Positions 44,595 through 55,971 of a stretch of DNA of 64,000 nucleotides are shown here, in pieces. A program made the translations under genes and the position numbers. The stretch spans positions 26,104,311 through 26,168,310 of the forward strand of contig OX637403.1 of assembly GCA_951799425.1 (NCBI GenBank), given 5' to 3'. The stretch's first letter is position 1; each line of letters begins with the position of its first letter. The notes below the pieces were generated by a model that was not told where the DNA came from, made no database searches, and saw nothing but the letters and a program-made list of their open reading frames with translations. This DNA comes from Ilex aquifolium (Eukaryota; Streptophyta; Magnoliopsida; Aquifoliales; Aquifoliaceae).

Positions 44595-44830
44595 AGAAAA
44601 TAAGGGGAGAGAGAGAGAAAAAAAATAGGGGAGAGAGATGAAAAAATTAAATCAAATCTTTACAAATTTAAAAATAAATAAATTATCAATGTGAGGAAAA
44701 TAGATAGAGAGAAATTAGGGAAGAGAGAGTGAGGGAGAAATGGAGAGAGAGAAGAAGAGAGAGAGTAATGGAGTAATAATGGCTTTTTAGTCTTTTTTTC
44801 AAAAAAATGCACTTAGAGCCAAATAAATTT
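43660..44830. mobile_element. Large foldback element, about 1.2 kb
   Basis: The left edge TTTTTTGGCTGTGAGTAC pairs with the right edge GCACTTAGAGCCAAAT. The arms extend for over 400 bp: CT-rich on the left (43870-44050) and AG-rich on the right (44545-44770), and ACACCAATTATATATACC near 44250 faces GTGTATGTAATTGGT near 44320 across the centre. It would fold into a nearly full-length hairpin. No coding capacity. Confidence 0.75.
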
Positions 44831-44861
44831 TTTTAATGTAGTTTAGTTCAAATAAATCTAA

Positions 44862-45890
44862 GGTTGCGTTTGGTAACGTTTTCGGTTTTCAATTTTTAAA
44901 AAAAATAAAAACTGAAATGGTTTTCGGTTTTCAATTTATGAAAAATGAAAATCGAAAACCTTTGGTTATATTTTCTGTTATAAAAAAAATGAAAGTAAAA
45001 ACAAAAAATTTGTTTGATAAACACTTCTAAATTATTTTATGAACAACTTATTTACACCATACAAACCCTAAATATATGAATATAGGACACTTCAAATAAA
45101 AATATAAACAAAAAATAATAAAGAAATTATACCATAACACAACCCAGCAATTCACAACCGTGCACAAAATCAACAAAATAACACCAGCAATTGAAAATAC
45201 AAAGCTTTATGGAGCACAAAATCAATATTACCAAACATAAAAAATCAGAAACCTAGACTCTACAACCCCAATGGAAAATTTACAAACCGTATATGATCCA
45301 AAGCCCTAAAAGCAAGGAATTTCTCAACTATAGGCGTACAAAAACCCTAATTTAGGAGGGAGGATAGATTAATTACCAGAAGGACTTGAACATGACTTGA
45401 AGAGGTTTGTGCAATATTCCGATCGATCAAGAAAATATGTCGGCGATCCAAAAATCCAAAAGAGAAGCAAATCACCAAGACCAGAGGGGAGAGATGTTGA
45501 GTCGAAGTCTAGGTGAAGACGAGAGAGACAAAGCTGCTTCACGCCTGCTGGAACGCCTCTGCTGGACGCTTGCTAGAACGAGAGAGACGATGAGATGAGA
45601 GAGAGTTTGGGGGTTTAAATATTTTTGCTTGAGGGTTTTTTGGTAGAGGTCTTAGTTTGCTGCTAATAAGACTTGATGGTAGGATCTCATTAAATGTCTT
45701 CCGCCCGTTTCCGTTTTCTTTTTTTTTGGAAACGACTTTTTTTCGTTTCCAAAATTTGAGGCAACTTTGAAAACGGTTTTAGTTAAAAAAAAATTAAAAC
45801 CGTTACCAAACGAGTTTAAATTTCAAGTTTTCTAAAAAATTGAAAACGAAAACGAAAAAACTGAAAACCGAACCGTTACCAAACGAGCCC
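44862..45890. mobile_element. Non-autonomous DNA transposon, hAT-like, about 1.0 kb
   Basis: Ends GGTTGCGTTTGGTAACG (left) and CCGTTACCAAACGAGCCC (right) are inverted repeats, with further inverted text (GTTTTCGGTTTTC / GAAAACCGAAC). Flanking 8-mers TAAATCTA and TAAATTTT are similar but not identical, so the target duplication is uncertain. The interior has no transposase. Confidence 0.55.
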
Positions 45891-46272
45891 TAAATTTTTG
45901 TACCGACTTCCAAATTACCCTGATATCAATCCTAACATCAAAAGAACCTTCCCAACCTCTCAAACTATTGTGTTTAGTAGGATGGAATGGATGAAAAAAA
46001 TGGAAAAATAGAGAGTAGAAGTAATACATTTTTTAATTACTCCTTTGTGTTTAATAGGTGGAATAGAAAAATAGAAAGTATTGATTCTTTTGTGTTTGAT
46101 AAGATCAAAAATAAAAGAATAAAAAAATTATAGATGTACATATATTAAGATATATATGTAAATAACATACATTTTGACACATATAATTAATTTTCTATTT
46201 ACTTTTCTTTTTAATTTTGAAGGAATTGATTTTGGTAAGTTGAAAAAAAAACTAATACATCCACTTTTTTTA
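45891..46272. repeat. AT-rich DNA with GGATGGAA-type repeat
   Basis: Phrases such as TGTTTAGTAGGATGGAATGG and TGTGTTTAATAGGTGGAAT resemble the interior of the MITE at 58252-58857. No borders are clear. Confidence 0.4.
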
Positions 46273-46751
46273 CTAGTTGGTACACACGTGCATTACACGT
46301 GGATCAATTTCAATAATAACTCAGATTTATATTTCTAGCTTTAATTATATAGACTCATTATTCACGATTAGAAGATATAATGATAAATCAAGCTATACAT
46401 GAAAAAACATATTAACATTTTTCTTAGAGTGTTTAGGGAAACAAGAAAAGAGCCAAAAAACAAATAAGTGTGTGTTTTTTTTTGTCTTGTCATTTTAATT
46501 GACGTAAACAAATAATGAAGATTACATAATTGTTTTTACCTAAATTACAAACTATCTAAATAGGCAATTAAAAAGAGATCAAGAAATAATGAGACACATT
46601 TAAACAATCAATCTATGAAATGACTAAATTTTAAGGAAACTGTTGTTCAATTGAGTAACAAAAAAAAGCTGTGATCCTACACTCATCCACTAAATAGTAG
46701 TGTGGAAAAAATGTGCTATTATATTATGAATATAATAAAATATGAGGATTT

Positions 46752-46881
46752 TATGAGTAAAGCTACAACTTTTTTTGGGGGGAGGGGGATTTGAACCCTT
46801 AACTTCAAGAAGACAAAATTTTCACAATGTAAAGAATATCATTGGACCAAAGGTCCATTGGTATATGAGTAAAGCTACAAC
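46752..46881 (-). mobile_element. tRNA-derived SINE with 18-bp target duplication
   Basis: TATGAGTAAAGCTACAAC occurs at 46752-46769 and 46864-46881. Between them, on the minus strand, is a body of about 94 bp with an A-box-like region (ACCTTTGGTCCAATG), a clear Pol III B box (GGGTTCAAATCCC) and a short A-run at the 3' end (T-run at 46770-46776). All the hallmarks of a SINE are present. Confidence 0.85.
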
Positions 46882-47340
46882 AAATGCAAATTAGTGGACC
46901 TAATAGATACATGAGAACCAAACAATAAGACAGACAATGAAGGATTTTGTGGTAAATGGTTGAGAGTAAAGTGAAGAGGAAGTGAATGGATGCTATGAAG
47001 ATGGAAGGTTTTGGCTCTTATGCTAAGAAATTATGTCGTCAATATATGATTCGTTGTAATTTTTATGGCCATTAACTCTATGACTGAAAATAATTATTCT
47101 CCTATATGTTGTGAAGTATTAAAAACTTCACGACCCTACCATTGAATGATTAAATGTACAATATAATGAGGTGTAGAAAGAGAGGTGTATATTATGGGAG
47201 GCTAAGAGTCCTAATGCATTTGGGCTAATTAACTAAAATTATCTTTTCGTTAATTTGTATGTATTTAATTTGAATTAATGTTAGAAAGGATATGAATGGT
47301 ATTAGTTTTTTTATTATGGTTATTGTAGTCAATCAAAAAT
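46882..47340. other. Interior of the minus-strand Helitron
   Basis: No coding sequence or captured exon recognised. AT-rich. Confidence 0.4.
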
Positions 47341-47371
47341 TTTTCATTTTTGTTGACATTTTATAGTAGTA

Positions 47372-48070
47372 CTAGCAATGCACAACGTGCTTTGCACGTA
47401 AATAAATTTAAATAATATTATTTTTATAAAAAAATTGAATTATATATATAATTAAATTAAATAATAAATTAGGTGTTGAATAATTAATCCGTATTTTAAT
47501 TATTACTAAATTCAATTATTGATTTATTTTGTAAGTTTTTGAGTAACTAATCTGTCATTTATTTAGGCATCTCTTCAACCCCTTTATGCATTTGTACATC
47601 TAATTATATTATAGAATTATTAATTTTAATATTATTATATTATTACATACCAAAAAATAAAATAATATATATATTTGACCGGAGAATTCAACTTGATAAC
47701 TACATGTGTATAATAATTTAACATATATAGAACTTTACTTCATATATATATACATATGATAACTACATGTGTATATATATATATATAATTGTGATAACTA
47801 TATGTGTATAATAATTTAACATATATAAGACTTTACTTCTTCATATAAATATAGATAATTGTATGCAACTGTACTACTAATAAATGAGTTAAAAAAGATT
47901 TAAAAGTCATTATAAAAGAGTCAAAAATAAGTTGAAATCAAGTAGATGTAAAAAGTAAAAATTAAATGAAAGTATATGGGTGTGTATAATTGACTTTATC
48001 ATAATAATTAGGGATAAAATAAGAAATTAAAAAAATTTCACACATGCTGACATTTATAAGTAGTGTATAA
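47372..48070 (-). mobile_element. Second minus-strand Helitron, nested at the 5' tip of the first
   Basis: On the minus strand the 3' end reads ACGTGCAAAGCACGTTGTGCA, then CTAG (47372-47375) and T. The 5' end near 48060 resembles ACTACTTATAAATGTCAGC, as in the 12740 Helitron start. GATAACTACATGTGTATA repeats several times inside (47694, 47757, 47793). Its 3' end abuts the truncated 5' end of the Helitron at 46273. Confidence 0.55.
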
Positions 48071-48569
48071 TATATATATATATTATATTATTGCATTCTA
48101 AAAAATAAAATATAACATTCAATCTGGTAACTACATGTGTATAATAATTTAACATGTACATGACTTTACTTACTTATATAGATATAGAAGATTATATGTA
48201 ACTGTACTACTAATAGATTAGAGAGAGAAAGAAAGAGTGTGTGTGTGTGTATTTTTTTTGGGGTGGATTAGAGTGTGTGTTTTAGTGTATTAACGTGTAT
48301 TTATATTTTTTTATGTAAAATATGTTATTTGCTTTGAAAAAGTAATTTTTTTTTGTTTTTTGAAAAAAATATTATTCTTTTTATTTTGCTTCTTAAATTT
48401 TTTTTTTATTTGCTGAAAAATAAACGCTACTTTTAATTTTTTTTTTTAATATTTTGCTTTAAAAAGCCAAAAAGCAAAAAAGCAAAAACGCAACAAAAGC
48501 AAAAAAGAAAAAAGAAAAAAGCAAATTTTAATTTTTGAAAAGTTCATAATACCATTGTTTATTTTTTTA
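48071..48569. repeat. End of copy-B insertion and resumption of the duplication
   Basis: From about 48231 (AGAGAGAAAGAAAGAGTGTG) the sequence again matches copy A (16600 onward): GTATTAACGTGTATTTATA and GTTATTTGCTTTGAAAAAGT are shared. The AAAAGCAAAAAGC tract near 48470-48530 matches 16800-16840. Confidence 0.75.
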
Positions 48570-49345
48570 AGAGAGAATTACACTCAGACCCTTTGAGATT
48601 TGTCACTTAAAAACTTAGATCCCTTTTATTTGAAATATTATAAAGTTTGTACGCACGGAACACTTAAACTTCTACCGTCAATGTCCGTTAGAATATTCAT
48701 TAGTAAATTATACTCAGGCCTCCTAAAATTTATAGACTTGTAATACTTAGACCCCTCAAGTTTAAAATGTTATACTTAGATTAAAAATAATCCAATCAGA
48801 GATAAAATATCAAATATTTTAAATTTTATAACTAAAATTCATGTTCTATTATGTCTTTTATTAAAATAAAATTAAAATTAAAAATCTATTTTTTTCTTTA
48901 AAAAATCATAACTAGTATATAATTATACTATCCATTAAACGATCAAACTATTTCAATTAAAGATAGAAGATATTGTGTTCATTACTGTTTGACCAGTTGT
49001 TTATTTTTTTTAGTTTTATTTTAATAGAAAATATAATTGTATACTAATTATGATTTTTTTATGAAAAAAAAATATTTTTTTATTTTTGATTTTATATCAA
49101 TAAATGACATAACATTTTAAACTTTAAGGGTCTAAATATTATATGCATACAAACTTCAGGAAGTCTAAGTATAATTTACTAATGGATATTCTAATGGACA
49201 TTGATAGTAGAGGTCTAAGTGTTACATATGTACAAATTTTAGAGGATTTGTATGTAATATTTTAAATATTAAGAATCTAAGTGATTAAGTGACAAATCTC
49301 GTAGAGTTTGAATATAATTCTCTCTTTCCTAATCCCTTTTTTTTT
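48570..49345. mobile_element. Foldback/MITE element upstream of MATH gene B
   Basis: Same family and position as 16876-17785: GAGAATTACACTCAGACC on the left and TTTGAATATAATTCTCTC on the right, with AATATTATAAAG and ATATTTTAAATATTAA arms. More eroded than copy A. Confidence 0.7.
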
Positions 49346-49543
49346 TTTTTTTCAAAATTCACTGCAGTGAATAAACATTTGGAGTCCGGAGTCCCTTTTT
49401 TCACTGACCCACTGCAAAGTGGCTGAGGTACAATTTTTGCTTCTCACTCACGCATATTCTCACTCCTCTCTTCACTTTTTCCCCATCTCTCTCTGTCTGC
49501 ATGCTCCGGCGACGCGCGTGCTATCCAATTTCCGGCGACTTCA
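49346..49543 (+). other. MATH gene B, 5' leader region, split by solo LTR
   Basis: Matches the probable first exon of MATH gene A (TGCATGCTCCGGCGACGCGCG). It continues after the LTR at 51246 (GAACCTTCGTGATTTTTGGG) to the donor at about 51320. The ATG of copy A at 17896 is ATA here. Confidence 0.5.
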
Positions 49544-51250
49544 TGCCACGACCTGTATAAAAAATAATAATAATAATAATAATAATTAATTACTAACACA
49601 CTAATTAGGTCATCAATTATAATTCTAGAACAGAGTAATTAATTAATTAAATTAAAATTATAGATAAATTAATTAATACTATTCACGTGAAAACGAGTCA
49701 AATAACTATAATTTAGGTAAAATTTGATTGGATATATCTATAAACATATATATGTTTGTGTTACATCTAGAGGATAAGTGTCCTAAAACATGGGCTGCAA
49801 AAATTTAAAAAGTGCAAGAAAAAAAAAGAATAAAAAAAATAAGACATCATGACTGACTTTGGAAGCAAAGGCATTGGCTATAAATTGCCTGTCTTTGCCC
49901 TACGAACAACACAGCAAAGAGAAGAAAAAGAGAGGGGGAAGGAAGAGAGGAAAGAAAGAAAGGGATTAAAATTTTGTTGACCTAAGAGTTTGTTTCTACG
50001 ATCAAAATTTTGGGTAAGATTTTTTGAGTTATTATTTGGTAATTCTATAGGTTCAATCACTTAAATTTGATCCTTGTTAAATATTTTTGGATCAAATTTA
50101 AGTATCATTATTTTTTGTTAGTTATTCCAAAAATTATTTTAGTTTAACTAATTCCTTCTTACTTATTTTTATTCTAAAATATTATTTCGATTGTTTTGCT
50201 ACAGTACACTGTATTGAGTAAATGTTACGTCAGAGGTAGGGTTTCTTTTATCTTTTATTGTCATTGATGCATCTCATGCATATTTGGGAGCTTCATATCA
50301 ATTCTATTTTAACTATATAATATAATATTATATCGTTTTAATCATGAGGTCAAACTTAAATTTTATAAATAAATCATGGTCATGCACATGTTATATTTTT
50401 TATATATATACATCGAGATCTTAATCATCTTGTGAAACCAAGTGACATATAAAAAATATTTTTTTTTCTTTTTGAGTATTTATTTAGTGTTTAATTTTCT
50501 ACGTACTGTTAGGCCTGAATACGATATGACTCTATTTTATAATTTTGATGAAATTATCATGAATGCATATTATTGATGGTTGGGGGTTAGTAGACCCGTG
50601 GTCCTTGCGAGAATTCACATGATTCCTATTAGTCTTTGGGTTCACTGGTTAGTAATATCGGTTGTCGTTGGTAGCCTGTGTGGCACCACAGAATTCTCGG
50701 TAATGGTGTTCCCAGAAAAACAAGGAGGACATTGGGTTTCCTAGGTTACAAGACCCAAAAGTTTTCTCCCGGAGGCGGTTCATGCATGAACCAAAAAATT
50801 GACAAATTGATATGATCGATATGTGCTACATTTTATTTATTTATTTGATTCATTACTTTGACCTATCATTGCATTTACTTGTTGTTTTATTATATTATGT
50901 ATTATTTTAAAATCTTGATAGTCATTGATAAACGTTATCCTACTAGACTACTGAGCTCATCCCTATCTAACATTTTTTCAAAAATATGAAGTTAGACAGG
51001 AAAATAAGTTGAAAGGACAGTAGATAGAAACTCCTACTATTATTTCTCTTTATGTTGTCTCAAGAACTTTTTAGTTGATCAAGTGAAAATTATATTATCT
51101 TTATCTAACTGTATGCTGAATATGTTAATAATAATAGAGGGAAGATTATTATGAGTTATGCGTCGTCTTATTCTTTAATCACGCCGGGTTATTTATTTAT
51201 TTTTTTTTAAAAAAAAAACAGAGAAAAAAAATCGGGGGTGTGATACTTCA
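49539..51250 (+). mobile_element. Solo LTR, 1.7 kb, in MATH B leader (TSD CTTCA)
   Basis: The element 49544-51245 starts TGCCACGACC and ends GGGGGTGTGATA, close to the TGTCACG...CGTGACA-type ends common in plant Ty3/gypsy LTRs (here with TG/TA ends, probably CA mutated). CTTCA flanks it at 49539-49543 and 51246-51250. A TATAAAT lies at about 49879. Copy A is uninterrupted at this point (17975-17990). No internal genes, so it is a solo LTR. Confidence 0.85.
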
Positions 51251-51379
51251 CCTAAGAACTCCTTCTTTCTCAGGCGAACCTTCGTGATTTTTGGGCGACT
51301 AAACGTGTCAGACTATCAGGTACTTTCTGTTCGGTCAGAGATTAACTTTCTTATTTTCGCCTCACTTGTCTGTCGGTCT

Positions 51380-52130
51380 GAAATTTCAGTCGTACTCTTT
51401 CTATTTTTTAAATCTTCATTGACATCGCAATTAAATTAAAAATATTAATTAGAATGTAGTTTTGTTAAATTGTCCAAGATATATTTGAAAAAAACCCCTT
51501 TATTTTTTAAATTTTTTTATGTAATAAAATTTAATTCGAGTTAATTAAATTTATTTTTCACGTACTAAAATTCGTATCAATTAAAAATTAATCATTTTTA
51601 ATCGGCTCAAATTAAATTTTAATCAATTTGTATAGAATTTTAATCAGTCTGAATTTTGTTACATAAAAAATATAAATTTTAATCGATTCAAATTTTAATA
51701 CATAAAAAATAAATTTTAATCAACTTAAATTGAATTTTAATTGGTATGAATTTTAATAAATAAAAAAATATAAATTTTAATCGGCGCTAATAGCACTAGT
51801 AGAGTTCAAATCGACTCGAATTTTAATACCCAAAAAAAGAATTTTAATAGGTTTGAATTTTAATACGTAAAAAAATAAAATTTAGGCCGAATTAAATTTT
51901 AATCAACTCAAATTTTAATATGTAGAAAAATGAATTTTAATCAGTTCGAATTTTTATATGTAAAAAAATAAATTGTAATAAGTTTGAATTTTAATCCAAT
52001 TTTATGTAAAAAAGTGTGGGATTTATGTAGGGGTATTATTGGAATTTTAGATGGAAATTTTTTTTTTTTTTGTGTCTTTAAAGATATAATAAATTAGAAA
52101 GGGTGTCTTTAAAGATATGGATTTTTTTTT
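51380..52130. mobile_element. Decayed foldback element in MATH B leader intron
   Basis: Counterpart of 18262-19130, with the same degenerate AATTTTAATCGG / TAAAAAATAA units between about 51500 and 52010. The inverted ends are mostly lost. Confidence 0.65.
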
Positions 52131-52526
52131 TCTGCTTTATTTTGGGCTATTTTATGATAACTCTTGATATTTTACTGCTGTAATGTTTCTGTTTTTTTCA
52201 CAACTTTTTCATATTATGCGAATGCGAATGCAAGCACATATCTATTTCCCATGTTGTCAATTATTTTTGTATGTGTATTTTGCAGGTGACATCTCAGGTT
52301 CCCTTAATATGCTGAGTGAGACAGTAAATTTATGACTATATTACTTTGTTTGGTACATATCAATCTCATTTTTTCATAGAATCTCATTTGTGAGTGAAAA
52401 AATGAGTTTTGTGAACTAGGACTTTGATTCTCAGTTCATTCGCCTCTGATTTTATAGATGCTTTGGTCATGTGTCTGTGAGATTGCCTGATTAATCTCAT
52501 ATTGCAAAAACAATACCTAGTATATA

Positions 52527-53185
52527 TCTATATAATAAAGTAGCTTAAAATTCAAATCTCAAAAGATAAACAAAATGACTTTTGCTATTCGCGATTGAGA
52601 TCGCTTTAAATTTTACTTTAAAATTAATTTAACGGCTAATATTAACACCCTAAATTTAATAAGGAAAATAGCCCCTAAGGGTGTATTTGAAGTGATTTTT
52701 TAAAAGTACTTCTAGAAATTATTTCTCATAAGTACTTTAAAAAAAATAATAGTGTTTGAAACCGTCACACAATTACCTCTACCATCACCACCCCCACCAC
52801 CACTGCCGTCACCGCCGCCGCCACCACCACCACCACCGTCGTCGTCGCCCCCACCACCACCGCTGCCGTCGCCCCCACCACCACAGCCACAGCCACCACC
52901 ACCGCCACCGTCACCATCACCACCACAACCGTCGCCGCCACCACCACCATTGCCGCCGCCATCACCGCCATCACCGCCACCACGGTTATTGCCACCCACC
53001 ACAACCATCACCGTCTCCTACCACCACCACTGCCGCCCACCACCTCTCACTCCCACTACAAACCGATGCTTAAATTCTTTTATCTCTTCTCTATGTTTGT
53101 GATTTAATTTTGGATATGAATACAAATATGTTTATTGTTTATCATTTTTTATTACACTGTGTCTTCAGGCACAGGCAATAACTAG
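52527..53185 (+). mobile_element. Helitron 1 in MATH B intron, with (CCN)n tract
   Basis: Starts TCTATATAATAAAGTAGC after an A. Ends with hairpin TGTGTCT/AGGCACA (53158-53173), then CTAG at 53182-53185 before T. Copy A has the empty site near 19495-19520. Positions 52770-53045 are a CCA/CCG/CCC trinucleotide tract; poly-Pro and poly-Gly open frames across it are artefacts. Confidence 0.9.
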
Positions 53186-53302
53186 TATATACATATAGCA
53201 TCTCTATATTCCTCAACAGGGAACCAAGCAGGCAATCCAGTCACTCACATCAATTATCAAGTAGAAGAAGACCTCGTTCTTCAAAAACATAAGACGACAG
53301 TC

Positions 53303-55971
53303 ATGGACGAGAAGTCTGTCCACCCTTTCCTTAACAAAGATGGTGCAGTTGGTAATCACTTTGTCTCCCTTTGAATGCTTATGTGTTTTTTATGCGTTTG
53401 AAACAAAAGATCTAGATGTTGAAATCTGAGCATTGTACTAGAGGTGTCTGAACCATAGGTACTGGGATCGTAAATCCCCGTAGCGTCCTATGAACCAGGT
53501 TTGCACCAATCAAAATAAGGTGAGTATCTATATCACTCAAAGTCTTGATCCCAAATTATAAATTTAACCGTAAATTGATTCATGATATAAGTAATCCACA
53601 TTATAACTCCAACCCCAAATTATAACTCTAACTTGTTATTTCTTTATTTTGGTGTTCTTTAAAATAAATATTTATTAACTATGTGTATACCAATATATCT
53701 ATATCTATATAATAAAGTAGCTTACAATTCAAATCTCAAAAGATAAACAAAATGATTTTTGCTTTTCGCGGTTCAGATCGCTTTGAATTTTACTTTAAAG
53801 TTAATCTAACGGCTAATATTAACACCCTAAATTTAATAGGAAAAATAGACCCCTAAATGTGTGTTTGGAATGACTTTTTAAAAGTACTTCTAAAAATTAT
53901 TTATCATAAGTACTTTTAAAAAAAAAATAGTGATTGAAATTTTCCCACCAATACCTCTACCCCCACCACCACCACTGCCACCGCCACCGCCGCCACCACC
54001 ACCACCACCACCAACGCCGGCGCCACCGTCGCCATCGCCGCCCCCACCACCACCACCACCGCCACCACGGTCATTGCCACTCACAACCATCACCGTCTCC
54101 TACCACCACCACTTTTCACCCCCATTACAACCAATGCTTAAATTCATTTATCTCTCCTCTATATTTGTGATTTGATTTTAGATATGAATACAAATATGTT
54201 TATTATTTACCATTTTTTATTACTATGTGTCTTCAGACACAGACAATAACTAGTTATTCTATAGAAATGTTACGAAACGAATCACTACTCAAAATAACGT
54301 ACCAACTAAGGCTACTCCCACTGTACCGTGTATTAGAACGCTATCGTACCACGTACTTAATTGATACACGATCCATGTAACGTTGGTCTCAACGGTTTGT
54401 TTTAAATCTGGGCATAGTTTTTATTATTCATCAGGACACAAGAGAAATCTATGTTATAGATTCATCTCATACTTTTTTTTTTCCATTTTTCTCTTTCTTT
54501 GTATTTTTCAGAATTTTTTAAGAATATATTATCTGCAATCAAGTTTCTATATAAAACAGTGATATGTAGCAAAGTATGAACCTTTTTGAGTCTGTGCAGA
54601 AATTTCAAGGACACTGAGAGAGGTTCCACCAGGTGATTACCTATTTCAAATCAAATCGTTCTCATTACTTTCCAAGGCAGAAGAGAAAAGATTTGAATCG
54701 AGTGACTTTGAATCAGGTGGTTACAAATGGTGAGTTGAAATTGAAATCCTTTCTTCTCACTTGTGCGAAGTCTTCTTGCTTTTTAAAATCCAAGATAAGT
54801 TTTCTCATTGTGTGCTTTGCCTTGTTTGCAGGAAATTGTGTCTATATCCGAATGGATACGAGAAGGAAAATGGGAAAGGGCATATCTCTCTCTACTTAGC
54901 AATATCAGAGGCAGATACATTACCTTTTGGTTGGGAGGTTAATGTCAAATTCGAATTGTTTGTGTACGATCATATCCGAGACAAGTACTTGACCCTCCAA
55001 AGTAAGATTTCTCAAAATGCACATTCTGGCACTCGTAGTAATAATAAGTCTGTTTAAGTGGTCAGAAAGAGTATAACTTCAATTTTTTCTTTACGTAACC
55101 GGCGTCTATCATGTATGTAGATGCTGATGGGAGACTAGGACATTTCCACAGGTTTAAGACAGAGTTTGGTTTTGCCAAATTACTTTCCCTTGACACTTTC
55201 AAAGATGCTTCTAACGGATACCTTATTAATGACTCCTGCGTGTTTGGAGCTGAGGTTTATGTCATTAAATCTACTCGCATAGGAGAGTGTCTTTCTTTGA
55301 AGGAGGAAACTTATGGCAATAGTTACACTTGGGAGATCAACAAAATTTCAGGAATAAAAGAGGAGTATTTGTTCTCTGAACCTTTCACCATTGGAAAGCA
55401 CAAATGGTTTGAGCCCTTGGAGTTCCTCACTTAATTCTTATTCTCTTTGTACCATAACCAGATGGAATTGTTTCTTATATGTTGTTTTCTTTATTGATCT
55501 AGGAAGATACTTGTTTATCCCGAAGGACATGGCAGTGGAAAGGGCAAAAGCTTATCTGTCTTTCTATTTTCAGATAATTGCGGATCCCTTCCAACCAAGG
55601 TAAAATTGTATGTGGAATTTAGAGTCTTGGTAAAAGACCAAGTCAATGGCAACCACTGCGAAATGAAAGGTGAACACTTGCCCTCCATCTTTAACATATG
55701 TTCTTTTTACAGAGACTGGGAAACTGGTTTGTCACTATTTTCCTTTTAAAATTAGTTTGTTCCCTTCCTCTAAAATTTTCCTCTTTATTATTCTATCACA
55801 GGTGGTTATTGGTTCCGTGACCCAAGTAAAGGCGGGGGCTTCGATCTAATTTCTCTTCCTGATCTGCATGACAAATCGAAGGGCTTCGTAGTACGAGATA
55901 GTCTGGTTGTTGAAGTGCAAATTCACGTGATGTCTAATGTGAAAGAGTTCTCCTCGAAAATGCTGCTTTAG
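53303..55971 (+). CDS. Two-MATH-domain (TRAF-like) protein, copy B, 329 codons
   Basis: Exons: 53303-53351, 54600-54729, 54832-55001, 55121-55406, 55503-55669, 55713-55730, 55802-55971; total 990 bp, GT-AG throughout, open to a TAG. Every internal exon has exactly the same length as in copy A, and only the last differs. Motifs repeat those of copy A: ISRTLREVPPGDYLFQIKSF, SGGYKW, GYLINDSCVFGAEV, YTWEINKIS, KILVYPEGHGSGKG, SLPDLHDKSKGFVV. A small deletion near 55960 shifts the end: ...SSKMLL, against ...SSKMPDLEELLFEL in A. The protein should be a soluble protein-binding adaptor like its twin. Two Helitrons lie in its neighbourhood (one before, one after the first coding exon) and a solo LTR splits its leader, so expression may differ from copy A. 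Confidence 0.85.
53704..54253 (+). mobile_element. Helitron 2 in MATH B first coding intron
   Basis: Same family as 52527-53185: starts TCTATATAATAAAGTAGC after A, has a perfect hairpin TGTGTCT/AGACACA (54226-54241), and CTAG at 54250-54253 before T. Copy A at about 20563-20575 is the empty site (AATATATTATTCTATA). Carries a shorter CCN tract at about 53955-54120. Confidence 0.9.

Larger units (their letters stand above)
46273..47368 (-). mobile_element. Non-autonomous Helitron, minus strand
   Basis: On the minus strand the 3' end is a GTGTAATGCACGTGTG-type hairpin region then CTAG (46273-46276), followed by T. The 5' part, near 47366, reads TACTACTATAAAATGTCAAC, matching the start of the 38472 Helitron minus its first few bases, which are displaced by another Helitron. 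A SINE sits inside it. Confidence 0.65.

Noticed and set aside
46770..46863. tRNA gene on the minus strand
   Set aside because: The B box is good, but the flanking 18-bp duplication and A-tail mark a SINE, and no acceptor stem pairs.
52712..53102. Long poly-Pro, poly-Gly and poly-His open frames on both strands
   Set aside because: All come from the CCN trinucleotide tract inside a Helitron; open in several frames at once, with no start context or homology.
53890..54175. Poly-Pro and poly-Gly frames
   Set aside because: Same artefact in the second Helitron.
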